Positions 17,216-25,532 of a stretch of 64,000 nucleotides of DNA are shown piece after piece. Every line of letters starts with the position of its first letter. Positions within the stretch are counted from its first letter, which is position 1. The translations under genes and the position numbers were made by a program. The DNA comes from DATGSL01 sp964645585 (GTDB taxonomy: Bacteria; Verrucomicrobiota; Verrucomicrobiia; Opitutales; T3Sed10-336): assembly GCA_964645585.1 (NCBI GenBank), contig CAZYAN010000001.1:94004-158003 (forward strand). Reading direction: 5' to 3'. Under the pieces are notes generated by a model. The model had not been told where the DNA came from and ran no database searches. It saw only the letters and a program-made list of their open reading frames with translations.

Positions 17216-17232
17216 TGTTCCTTTTTCGATTG

Positions 17233-17661
17233 ATGAAAACCTTCTTAGCCAGAAAAGAGACGGTCGAGCCGAAATGGTATGTGATCGACGCTTCGGACCA
17301 GGTTCTCGGGCGCCTTGCAGTCAAGATCGCCAACATCCTGCGGGGGCGCAACAAGCCGACCTACACGCCGCATGTTGACACCGGCGATTTCGTCGTGGTG
17401 ATCAACGCGAACAAGGTTGCGCTGACGGGGAAGAAGGAAGAGCAGAAGAAATACATGTTCTATTCCGGCTACGTTGGCGGCGAGAGCTATCGCTCGATCC
17501 CGGAAATGCGCGAGCGCCGTCCGGATTTCATCATCCAGCATGCGGTAAAGGGCATGTTGCCCAAGAACCGTCTCGCCCGGCAGATGCTGAAGAAGCTGAA
17601 GGTGTACGGCGGGCCCGATCACCCGCACGAATCCCAGCAACCGATTTCCCTTTCCCTGTAA
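17233..17661 (+). CDS. rplM: 50S ribosomal protein L13
   Basis: 142 residues, normal length for L13. Diagnostic blocks are KTFLARKETVEPKWYVIDA, LGRLAVKIANILRGRNKPTY and AVKGMLPKNRLARQMLKKLKVYGG. It binds 23S rRNA early in large-subunit assembly. The ATG at 17233 matches the family start; the long open frame upstream belongs to the porin region. It is followed 10 bases later by rpsI, the standard pair. Confidence 0.98.
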   Translation: MKTFLARKETVEPKWYVIDASDQVLGRLAVKIANILRGRNKPTYTPHVDTGDFVVVINANKVALTGKKEEQKKYMFYSGYVGGESYRSIPEMRERRPDFIIQHAVKGMLPKNRLARQMLKKLKVYGGPDHPHESQQPISLSL

Positions 17662-17671
17662 GGAATAAGCG

Positions 17672-18073
17672 ATGAGCGAAAGTACGACTTCTGAATTTCT
17701 TGGCACAGGACGCCGCAAAACCGCCAGCGCGCGCGTGCGCCTGGCCGCCGGTCCGGGCGACTCCACGGTGAACGGCCGCGATCTCGCCGCTTATTTCAGG
17801 GAGGAGATGCTGGTCAACGAAGCGGTGCAGCCGCTGGTGACCGCCGAACTGAAGGACGGGATGCACTTTCGTGCGAGCGTTTCTGGCGGTGGCGTTCACG
17901 GCCAGGCCACGGCCGTCGCCCACGGTTTGGCACGGGCGCTCCTTCAGTACAATCCCGAGCTCCGCGGCGTTTTGAAAAAGGCGGGTCATCTGACCCGTGA
18001 TCCGCGCGAGCGGGAACGCAAGAAGCCGGGCCGCCCCGGCGCTCGCAAGCGCTTCCAGTTCTCGAAGCGCTGA
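17672..18073 (+). CDS. rpsI: 30S ribosomal protein S9
   Basis: 133 residues. Diagnostic S9 features are GTGRRKTASARVRL at the N-terminus, VSGGGVHGQATAVAHGLARAL in the centre and the basic C-terminal tail ending FQFSKR, whose terminal Arg reaches the P-site tRNA in known ribosomes. A GGAATAAGCG ribosome site precedes the ATG. It is followed by the arg genes. Confidence 0.98.
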   Translation: MSESTTSEFLGTGRRKTASARVRLAAGPGDSTVNGRDLAAYFREEMLVNEAVQPLVTAELKDGMHFRASVSGGGVHGQATAVAHGLARALLQYNPELRGVLKKAGHLTRDPRERERKKPGRPGARKRFQFSKR

Positions 18074-18156
18074 TTGCGGCCGCCGTTTTCGGCGGGCACC
18101 TCGCGTTTCCGGTTTCTCCATTCGTTTGGCCATCCGGCTATTTTTTGCCTATCGAC

Positions 18157-19203
18157 ATGGGAAGCTGTCCCGAATCAGGCAAGCCGACTGTTGGAATCGT
18201 CGGCGCTTCAGGCTATTCCGGCGAACTGCTGGTGCAGCTTCTTTCACGGCACCCGCATGTCGAGCTGGCTTGCGTGACTTCGCGTCAGCACGCGGAAAAA
18301 CCGGTTGCCGAAGTTATTCCGGCGTTGCGCGGCCAAGGGCTCGACCTGCGGTTTGTTGATTCCGACGCCGAAAAACTGGCCGGGGGAGACGTCGATCTCT
18401 TTTTTCTTGCTCTGCCACACGGGGTGGCAGCCGGGTTTGCCCGTCCGCTGGTGGCGGCCGGAAAGAAGGTCATCGACCTCAGCGCTGATTTCCGGCTGAC
18501 ATCGCCGGAATTGTACCGCACCTACTACGGCCAGGAGCATCCGGATCCCGAATTGCTCGCGCGGTCGGTTTACGTGTTGCCGGAGCTGACGGAAGGGTGG
18601 GAGAACACGCCGCTGGTCGCGTCGCCCGGCTGCTATCCGACGGGAGTCCTGGTTCCGTTGCTGCCGTTAATGCGCGCGAAACTGATTCCGGCGCGGGGCA
18701 TCGTCATTTCCTCCTACAGCGGGGTGAGCGGCGCCGGACGGAAGGTCGCGGAGAGCTTCCTCTATTGCGAGCGGGCGGAGAGCAGCAAAGCATACGGACT
18801 TCGGCGTCATCGGCATCTGTCCGAAATGGAAGAGCAGTTAAGCGCGGCGGCCGGCGAAGAGGTGGTGCTGCAATTCACGCCGCACCTCGCGCCGATGCGC
18901 CGCGGCATCGCCACGACGATTGTTGTCCCCGCCGGAGGGCGGAGCCTCGATGAGCTTTACGCCTGCTGGCGCGAGAACTACGCGGCGCGGCCGTTTGTGA
19001 CCGTATTGCCTCCCGATGAAACGCCGGACACGCAGCACGTCGTCGGATCGAATCGTGTCGACATGTCGGCGGTTCTCGATGAGCGGACCGGCAACTTTAT
19101 TATTACGTCGGCCGAGGACAATTTGATGAAAGGCGCTGGCGGCCAATCTGTCCAGATTATGAACCTGTGGCTCGGCTTCCCTGAGACGGCCGGGCTGCTG
19201 TGA
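18157..19203 (+). CDS. argC: N-acetyl-gamma-glutamyl-phosphate reductase
   Basis: A 348-residue type 1 ArgC, third enzyme of arginine synthesis. It has the Rossmann motif VGIVGASGYSGELL (near residue 12), the catalytic Cys159 in SPGCYPTG, and SSYSGVSGAGRK. The ATG at 18157 is preferred to a TTG four codons earlier. It sits 83 bases after rpsI and 42 bases before argJ, so arginine synthesis may be linked to the ribosomal-protein transcript. No ArgR-like box was recognised. Confidence 0.96.
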   Translation: MGSCPESGKPTVGIVGASGYSGELLVQLLSRHPHVELACVTSRQHAEKPVAEVIPALRGQGLDLRFVDSDAEKLAGGDVDLFFLALPHGVAAGFARPLVAAGKKVIDLSADFRLTSPELYRTYYGQEHPDPELLARSVYVLPELTEGWENTPLVASPGCYPTGVLVPLLPLMRAKLIPARGIVISSYSGVSGAGRKVAESFLYCERAESSKAYGLRRHRHLSEMEEQLSAAAGEEVVLQFTPHLAPMRRGIATTIVVPAGGRSLDELYACWRENYAARPFVTVLPPDETPDTQHVVGSNRVDMSAVLDERTGNFIITSAEDNLMKGAGGQSVQIMNLWLGFPETAGLL

Positions 19204-19245
19204 CGACTTGGATTGGACGGCCGGGAATGGAGCGAGGGAAACGGG

Positions 19246-20478
19246 ATGGCGGTGGTAATTGAGGAAAATTCACCGGGAGTGGTAGACGTTCCCGGCTTCG
19301 TTGCCGGAGGGGCGGCTTGTGACATACGGAACAAGGGCGATCGTGAACGTCTCGATGTCGCGGTCATATTTTCGGAGCGTCCCTGCTCCGCCGCAGGCGT
19401 CTTCACGCGCAACGCGGTGAAGGCAGCGCCGGTGCGGCAATGTCAGGAGGTGCTCGCCCAGCCGGGGCCGGTTCACGGGATTATCGCGAACAGCGGAAAT
19501 GCCAACGCCTGCACCGGGCGCGGCGGCTGGGAGGATGCCCGGGAGATGGCGCGCTTGGCGGCCGAGGGGTTCAAGGTCGCTCCCGAATCGGTCCTGGTTT
19601 GCTCGACCGGCCGGATCGGCGAACGTCTCCCAATGGACAAACTGGCGGCCGGGATCGCGGCGGCGACTGAACGGCTCGCGCGATCCGATGAGGAAGGACG
19701 GCGGGCGGCTCAGGCGATTTTGACCTCGGACACCCGTCCGAAAAGCGTGACCGCCCGGTTCGAGTGGAATGGAAAAACCGTGACGGTTGCCGGGATCGCC
19801 AAGGGCGCCGGGATGATCCAGCCGAACATGGCGACCATGCTCGCGTTCTTGACCACCGACGCGGACGTCGCGCGGGAGGAATTGCAGGAGTTGCTCGCCG
19901 AAGCGGTTGACCTGACCTTCAATCGGATCACGGTCGACGGCGACATGAGCACGAACGATACCGTTCTGCTCCTCGCGAACGGCGCGTCCGGCACGCGTTT
20001 CAGCAAGTCCGACCGGGACGGCTGGGCGCTATTTCGGGAGGCGGTTTTCAAGGTCGCGGATTACTTGGCTGAGAAGATCGTTTCGGACGGCGAGAAAATT
20101 ACCAAAGTCGTCGAAGTCCTCGTCGCGGGCGCCGCGTCCGACGAGGACGCCGAGAAAGTGGCGCGCGCGATCGGCAATTCGCTTCTCGTAAAGAGTTCGT
20201 GGTATGGGAGCGACCCGAATTGGGGACGATTGGCCGACGCCGCCGGTTATTCGGGTGCCGCGTTTGACGGCGAGCGATTCGATATCTTTTATGCTGATGT
20301 TCCGGCTGTAATCGGCGGCGAGCCGCGGCCGGAGAACCGCGAGCAGTGGAAAGAAATTGTACGCGGCGACCGTTTTTCAATAACAATCCGACTGAACGTT
20401 CCGGGCGGTAATGGAACGTTCCGGCTTCTGGCCACCGATTTGACCGATAGCTATGTCCGTTTTAACAAAAGTGAATAA
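19246..20478 (+). CDS. argJ: Bifunctional ornithine acetyltransferase/N-acetylglutamate synthase
   Basis: A 410-residue ArgJ. The self-cleavage site and nucleophile Thr197 lie in QPNMATMLA, which splits the precursor into alpha and beta chains. Also seen: ANSGNANACTG, STGRIGERLP and TFNRITVDGDMSTNDT. It recycles the acetyl group between ornithine and glutamate. The ATG at 19246 follows an AGCGAGGGAA ribosome site, better than a TTG at 19213. The 3' end overlaps argB by 26 bases. Confidence 0.96.
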   Translation: MAVVIEENSPGVVDVPGFVAGGAACDIRNKGDRERLDVAVIFSERPCSAAGVFTRNAVKAAPVRQCQEVLAQPGPVHGIIANSGNANACTGRGGWEDAREMARLAAEGFKVAPESVLVCSTGRIGERLPMDKLAAGIAAATERLARSDEEGRRAAQAILTSDTRPKSVTARFEWNGKTVTVAGIAKGAGMIQPNMATMLAFLTTDADVAREELQELLAEAVDLTFNRITVDGDMSTNDTVLLLANGASGTRFSKSDRDGWALFREAVFKVADYLAEKIVSDGEKITKVVEVLVAGAASDEDAEKVARAIGNSLLVKSSWYGSDPNWGRLADAAGYSGAAFDGERFDIFYADVPAVIGGEPRPENREQWKEIVRGDRFSITIRLNVPGGNGTFRLLATDLTDSYVRFNKSE

Positions 20479-21361
20479 CGAAACCTTCGACCGTCTGATC
20501 GAGAAAGCGCAGGTTCTGCTGGAGGCGCTTCCGTATATCCAGACGTTTCGCGGCTCGACTTTTGTTGTGAAATACGGCGGGAGCTTCATGGACGATCCCG
20601 ATCCGGAAGTGCGGGCGCGGGTCGCGATCGATATCGTTTTTCTCGCGGCGGTAGGCATTCATGTCGTCGTCGTGCATGGCGGCGGAAAAGCCATTTCCCG
20701 CTCGATGGAGAAGGCGGGATTGAAACCGGTTTTTGCGGATGGCCTGCGCGTGACAGACGAGGAGACGATGGCGGTCGTCAAACGAACCCTCAATAAGGAG
20801 GTCAACGCCGATATCTGTCAGATGATCGAGAGCAATCTCGGGAAGCCGCACGGCATGCATGGCGACACGGTTCTGGCGTGCAGCAAATTGGAGCGCGACG
20901 ATGCCGGAAACCGGATCGATCTGGGTCTGGTCGGCGAGGTGACTGAGGTCAAAGTGAAGCTGATCAAAAAGGCTTTGCAGGACGGCTGCACGCCGGTGAT
21001 TTCGCCGGTCGCGGAAGGTCTCGACGGCAAGACCTACAACGTCAACGCCGATCTCGCGGCTGCACGGGTCGCCAGCGCACTTCGCGCGCGACGCCTCGTT
21101 TTCATGAGCGATGTGCCGGGGCTGTTGCGTGATCCTTCGGATCCATCGTCCTTGATCTCAACGCTCAAGATCAGTGAGGTCGACGGTCTCAAGCAGGAAG
21201 GCGTTATCGCAAAAGGCATGGTTCCCAAAATCACCGGAGCGATTCGGGCGCTTCAGGAAGGCGTCCATCGCGTCCACTTCATCGACGGACGGATGCCGCA
21301 CAGCTTGTTGCTGGAGATTTTTACCGACAAAGGCGTCGGGACCGAAATCGTCCACGGCTGA
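20453..21361 (+). CDS. argB: Acetylglutamate kinase
   Basis: A 302-residue amino-acid-kinase fold protein. Motifs are VVKYGGSFM (near residue 39), VVVVHGGGKAIS (near 75), the NVNADLAAARVASAL block and GMVPKITGAIRAL. It phosphorylates N-acetylglutamate. The N-terminal extension of about 30 residues before the kinase core resembles that of the feedback-regulated (arginine-sensitive) hexameric type, which is an inference. It overlaps argJ by 26 bases and yyaL by one base. Confidence 0.96.
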   Translation: MSVLTKVNNETFDRLIEKAQVLLEALPYIQTFRGSTFVVKYGGSFMDDPDPEVRARVAIDIVFLAAVGIHVVVVHGGGKAISRSMEKAGLKPVFADGLRVTDEETMAVVKRTLNKEVNADICQMIESNLGKPHGMHGDTVLACSKLERDDAGNRIDLGLVGEVTEVKVKLIKKALQDGCTPVISPVAEGLDGKTYNVNADLAAARVASALRARRLVFMSDVPGLLRDPSDPSSLISTLKISEVDGLKQEGVIAKGMVPKITGAIRALQEGVHRVHFIDGRMPHSLLLEIFTDKGVGTEIVHG

Positions 21362-23367
21362 TGAATCGCCTCGCGAACGAATCGAGTCTTTATCTTCGGC
21401 AGCACGCCAGCAACCCGGTTGACTGGTATCCATGGGGCGAGGAGGCCCTGGAAAAGGCGAAGGAGGAGGACAAACCGCTGCTGGTTTCGGTCGGCTACTC
21501 GTCGTGCCATTGGTGCCACGTCATGGCTCACGAGTCATTTGAAAATGAATACATTGCCGGGTTGATGAACAAACATTTTGTTTGTATCAAAGTTGACCGG
21601 GAGGAGCGGCCGGACCTCGATCAGATTTATATGCAGGCCGTCCAGATGATCAATCAGCACGGCGGCTGGCCGCTCAACGTTTTCTGCCTGCCAGACGGGC
21701 GGCCGTTTTTCGGCGGCACGTATTTTCCTCCGGAAGATCGCGGTCACGGCATTGTTCCTTGGCCGCAGCTCCTGATGCGCGTGGCCGATTTTTACAGGCG
21801 CGAGCGCGATCAGCTCGAAGAGAACGCGGAGAATATCATCCGAAACCTCCAGCTCCTCAATCAGCCGGTGATGGATGAAACGCGCATTGACCGGGAAACA
21901 TTGCTTGTCGCCGGCGATCGGATTTGCGCGACCCACGACGACGCGTTTGGCGGCTTCGGGCAGGCGCCGAAATTTCCGCCTTCGATGACGCTCGACTTCC
22001 TGCTGGAGCTCCGGCGCGGGGTAAGCAAGGAAAGCGATCCGAAACAGGCGGAGCGGATTGATGAAGTCATTGTGACCACCTTGAAGGCCATGGCGCACGG
22101 CGGCATATACGATCAGATCGCCGGTGGCTTTGCCCGTTACAGCGTTGATCGCTACTGGTTGATTCCGCACTTCGAAAAGATGCTGTACGACAACGCGCTG
22201 CTGATCGATATTTACACGAAAGCGTGGCAGCGATACCGGCGTCCGATTTACGCGGCGGTCGTCGCGGAAACCATCGCCTGGGCCGAGCGCGAGATGCTCG
22301 CTCCGCACGGCTTGTTTTATTCGTCGCTCGATGCCGACACGGAAGGCGAGGAGGGAAAATTCACGGTCTGGACGCCGGCGGAGGTCGAGGAGGTCCTCGG
22401 AGCGGAAGAAGCCAAGGAATTTTGCGCCGCGTATAACATCACCGAGGCGGGCAACTTTGAAGGAATGTCGAATCCGGCGCTTGTGGAGGCGGAATGGGAA
22501 ATTCGCGAACGGCTCGCACCCGCCCGGGAAAGGTTGCTCACGGCGCGGGAGAAACGGGTTCGGCCGTCGCGCGACGACAAGCAGCTCGTCTCCTGGAACA
22601 GTTTGTTCATTCGGGCGGTCGCGGAAGCGGCATTCACGTTTGACCGGCCTGACTGGTTCCGGCGGGCGCGAACGGCGGCGGATTTTATCTGGGAGAATCT
22701 TCGCTTTGATGGTGACCGATTGTATTCGGTTCATCATGACAAACCGTCGCTGAACGGTTATCTTGATGACTACGCGTTTTTCGGCGAAGCGCTTTTGACG
22801 CTGGCTTCGCGCGCCGACTTCTTTGAGCGCGGCCTTGGACGGATGTATGTCGACCGGGCGGCGCGGATCGGAAAAAGTGTGATCGAATGGTTCGGCGACC
22901 GCGAAGAGCCGGGGTTCTTCTTCACTTCGTCGGACCACGAACGGCTGGTCAGCCGGAGGAAGGAGTGGCTCGACAGCGCGGAGCCGGCCGGCAACTCCAG
23001 TTTGCTGCACCTCTTTTCCGTGCTGCATGCGATCACCGGCGAGGAGATTTTCGGCAAGGAATTCAGCCGTTTGAAAAGCGCCTACTCCGGCAACGCTCGT
23101 CAGGCGCCGAACGCCCTCGGACACGCGCTTACCGGGCTCGCGGTGGAGTTGCACGGCATCGAGGTTTTGCGGGTAAAAGACGGCGGCGGCGATTGGGCGC
23201 CGCTCGCCGCGCTGCTCCGGCAGCAGCCATGGCGGCCGCTTTATGTCCTGGCGGACGAATCGCCGGAGCAACCGTCAGGCTACCAGCTCTGTGTCGGGAC
23301 GCGCTGTCTGGAGCCAGTCACAAGCGCAGAGGCGCTGGGTAGATTCTTAGTGCTGGATTTAGATTGA
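21361..23367 (+). CDS. yyaL: YyaL/spermatogenesis-associated protein 20 family, thioredoxin-like domain plus alpha-barrel
   Basis: A 668-residue protein with the N-terminal DUF255 thioredoxin-like domain: NRLANESSLYLRQHASNPVDW and the CxxC-like site C49-HW-C52 in SSCHWCHVMAHESFE. The larger C-terminal part is the alpha/alpha-barrel typical of the family (SWNSLFIRAVAEAA, NGYLDDYAFFGEALL). Cytosolic; function not established in bacteria. A one-base overlap with argB (TGATG) suggests co-expression with arginine genes. A long open frame antisense to it is a composition artefact. Confidence 0.93.
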   Translation: MNRLANESSLYLRQHASNPVDWYPWGEEALEKAKEEDKPLLVSVGYSSCHWCHVMAHESFENEYIAGLMNKHFVCIKVDREERPDLDQIYMQAVQMINQHGGWPLNVFCLPDGRPFFGGTYFPPEDRGHGIVPWPQLLMRVADFYRRERDQLEENAENIIRNLQLLNQPVMDETRIDRETLLVAGDRICATHDDAFGGFGQAPKFPPSMTLDFLLELRRGVSKESDPKQAERIDEVIVTTLKAMAHGGIYDQIAGGFARYSVDRYWLIPHFEKMLYDNALLIDIYTKAWQRYRRPIYAAVVAETIAWAEREMLAPHGLFYSSLDADTEGEEGKFTVWTPAEVEEVLGAEEAKEFCAAYNITEAGNFEGMSNPALVEAEWEIRERLAPARERLLTAREKRVRPSRDDKQLVSWNSLFIRAVAEAAFTFDRPDWFRRARTAADFIWENLRFDGDRLYSVHHDKPSLNGYLDDYAFFGEALLTLASRADFFERGLGRMYVDRAARIGKSVIEWFGDREEPGFFFTSSDHERLVSRRKEWLDSAEPAGNSSLLHLFSVLHAITGEEIFGKEFSRLKSAYSGNARQAPNALGHALTGLAVELHGIEVLRVKDGGGDWAPLAALLRQQPWRPLYVLADESPEQPSGYQLCVGTRCLEPVTSAEALGRFLVLDLD

Positions 23368-23386
23368 ACCCGCATTTCTTGAAGAC

Positions 23387-24058
23387 ATGCCCAACCGCCA
23401 GCCCCGCCATTCCCGGTCCGCGAAAATTGAACGTTGGGTTTGGGTGACCGTCGTCGCCACAGCGGTGGTGATTTTCCTTCTGCTCATCCCCGCGGTTCTG
23501 CTTTCGATCTCGTGGGATCGCGCCGAAGCCGCTTATGAAGAGCAGGTGACCCGGCTGCGAGAGGCGGGACTTCCCGTTACCGCCGCGGAGGTGAACAAAC
23601 TCTACCACGAACACGGAAGAGATCCCGCCGAGAATGCCGCCCCGGTTTATGATCGCGCGTTCAGTCAGATGAAGTTGTCGCGTGAGGAAGAGGAGCAGCT
23701 ATCCAATTTGACCAAGTTGGCGCAGGAGGTCGAGCCTGTGGCGGAGGACCAGGTTGCAGCAGCAGCTGCAACAATCGAAAAGTATGTTCCCGCGATCGAT
23801 CTTCTCAAAGCGGCCGCCGCTCTCCCGTATCTCCGCTATGATTCAGATTTTACTTTGGGTCCAAAGCTGCTCATTCCGCATGTAGGGCAGCTTCGCGCTG
23901 CGGCGCGTTTGCTCATGGCCGAGGCGATTGCCCCCGCGCACGCGAGCGACGGGGCTCGGGCGGGTGCCGCTGTTGTGGCAATGGTCGAAGTTCGCGGAAT
24001 CGAGGAGAGACCAGTTCGGCGCGAAAGGCTGCCCGCAGAGGAGGAGCGGAGAGAATAG
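23387..24058 (+). CDS. Membrane-anchored protein of unknown function, possibly truncated
   Basis: A 223-residue protein with a short basic N-terminus, one membrane span (about residues 18-42) and a periplasmic, partly coiled domain containing LPVTAAEVNKLYHEHGRDPAENAAPVYDRA. Proteins with this start in related bacteria are, to my recollection, several hundred residues long. Here the last 30 residues turn into an Arg/Glu-rich run with no family character, so a frameshift or truncation near 23970 is possible. It follows yyaL by 19 bases and converges on the sheath-like gene. Confidence 0.65.
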   Translation: MPNRQPRHSRSAKIERWVWVTVVATAVVIFLLLIPAVLLSISWDRAEAAYEEQVTRLREAGLPVTAAEVNKLYHEHGRDPAENAAPVYDRAFSQMKLSREEEEQLSNLTKLAQEVEPVAEDQVAAAAATIEKYVPAIDLLKAAAALPYLRYDSDFTLGPKLLIPHVGQLRAAARLLMAEAIAPAHASDGARAGAAVVAMVEVRGIEERPVRRERLPAEEERRE

Positions 24059-24070
24059 AAGAGACCGCCG

Positions 24071-25444
24071 TCAGTCGATCCGGATACGGAGGAAGCCCTG
24101 GTTTTCGTCGAGCGGAAGCGAGAGGCGCTGCCAGGAACCGTCGCCGGGGCGCCGGGGTCCAGGGGTCCATGGTTCCGTCAAGAGATCGCCGGTTTGCTCG
24201 GGAGTAAAGTGAAATCCCGGAGCGGTTGAGTAGAAGGCGGTCAGTTCACCAGCGGCGGAAGCTCCTAAAATCGGCTGAGACCGCGGCGGCGTCTGGCTGG
24301 GGTTGAGCGTTTGCAGGGAAATTGTTTCGATATAGAATTCCGCGGGGGCGAGGAGAGCGATACCGACAATGACATTTGCGCGGTGATTTTGTATATCGCC
24401 GGCGGTGGTTGTTGTCGCGTCGCAGCGAGCAAAATAAGCTTGTTCCGGTTTGGTTCCAAGGAGAGCCCCGCGAACATAGAGGTCCTGGAGAAACGTTTCA
24501 GCGGACGAGCGAAGGGAGCTCCAGAGGGCAGGATTGTTCTCTTCGAACGCGGCGAAGGCGAGCGAGCGCTGGAGGCTGTGAGCGATCCAGCGCTTCGCGC
24601 GAGCGGCGGGCAGGTAGCGGTTTTCGACATCCGTTTGGTCGAGGGTGCGAGCTCCCCAAAGCACGATTCCGGTGGAGAGAAGATCACGAATTACGTTGAT
24701 GTGGGCGCTGTTCAGCTGGTCGATTTCGGCGTTATTTAAAGTGGCCGCCAATCCATCGACTTCGAGAATGAGGTCGAGTCCGGCGGGCGGATTCCAAATT
24801 CCGTTGGCGGAATCATTTTGGGCGATTCGTGCGGCGGCAGAACCGCTGGCGCCGATAGAGAAGGGAGAACCGGAACCGCCTCCGATTGCGGCAGGGCCGA
24901 CAAGAATTTGCGGATAATAGAGCGTGGCGAAACCGAGGTTGTCCGGCAGACTGTTTCTCCATTCGGTGATCGCACTGACGGTGTCGGCGGTGCTCGGCGG
25001 ATCGAGGATCAGGGTGAAATGTTTGGATTCGGCAAACGCGCGGAGTTGTTCGAGCAGCGGATTGCGCTCATGGTTTGGAAGCTCCGAGAGTTCGGGAATG
25101 AGAAGCAATCCCAAGTCGGAAAGGATCGGGATCCATGCGAGCCCGCGCGGTTTCATGCTGCTCAGGTTTGGCGACAGCGCCTGCGGGAGCGGCAAATTCG
25201 GGTTGAGGCGAATAATCTCGATTTCGCTTCCGCCGTTCCGAAAAAACTGGCGAACCTGAACTTCCGCGGCCCAGTTCTGTGGTGTCGCTGAGGCGAAGAA
25301 AGTATCGAACCTTTGTGAATCGACTCGAACCGGAGTATCGATGGGACCTGTTGCGAACCGGCCGATGATTGCTGTTTCGGATGTTGGCAGCTCGGCTGCT
25401 GTTACGGTAATCGGCAGGAGAAGGATGAGGAGAAAAATCCGCAT
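24071..25444 (-). CDS. Exported protein with contractile tail-sheath fold
   Basis: A 457-residue protein. Residues 1-17 form a Sec signal peptide (MRIFLLILLLPITVTAA). Residues 21-380 read as a phage/eCIS tail-sheath: ETAIIGRFATGPIDTPVRVDS, FFRNGGSEIEIIRL, the subtilisin-like-fold segment ending PFSIGASGSAAARIAQND...GIWNPPAG, LNSAHINVIRD, TGIVLWGARTL, then ENNPALWSSL, GALLGTKPEQAYFARCD and LLAPAEFYIETISLQT. Residues 395-457 look like the short beta module common at the C-terminus of secreted verrucomicrobial proteins (LDENQGFLRIRID). No tube, baseplate or other tail gene is near. The in-frame TAA five codons before the ATG means the signal peptide is real. It follows nrdJ by 88 bases on the same strand; no clear ribosome site is visible. 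Confidence 0.85.
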   Translation of the reverse strand: MRIFLLILLLPITVTAAELPTSETAIIGRFATGPIDTPVRVDSQRFDTFFASATPQNWAAEVQVRQFFRNGGSEIEIIRLNPNLPLPQALSPNLSSMKPRGLAWIPILSDLGLLLIPELSELPNHERNPLLEQLRAFAESKHFTLILDPPSTADTVSAITEWRNSLPDNLGFATLYYPQILVGPAAIGGGSGSPFSIGASGSAAARIAQNDSANGIWNPPAGLDLILEVDGLAATLNNAEIDQLNSAHINVIRDLLSTGIVLWGARTLDQTDVENRYLPAARAKRWIAHSLQRSLAFAAFEENNPALWSSLRSSAETFLQDLYVRGALLGTKPEQAYFARCDATTTTAGDIQNHRANVIVGIALLAPAEFYIETISLQTLNPSQTPPRSQPILGASAAGELTAFYSTAPGFHFTPEQTGDLLTEPWTPGPRRPGDGSWQRLSLPLDENQGFLRIRID

Positions 25445-25532
25445 AAGGAGGCAACCTTAGCCGATGTTCGCATGTCGGGCAAGGTCTGCCTCCAAGGCGG
25501 CCCTGTCAGGAATAAGACGGCGGGTGCCGCGG

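Noticed and set aside
21535..23271. 578-residue open frame antisense to yyaL
   Set aside because: Basic, Arg-rich composition and no domain; the plus strand holds a full YyaL protein. Long antisense frames are expected at this GC content.
24071..25444. Prophage or eCIS cluster around the sheath-like gene
   Set aside because: Neighbours are yyaL, nrdJ and sugar-nucleotide genes; no tube, baseplate, tail-fibre, terminase or integrase gene is present.
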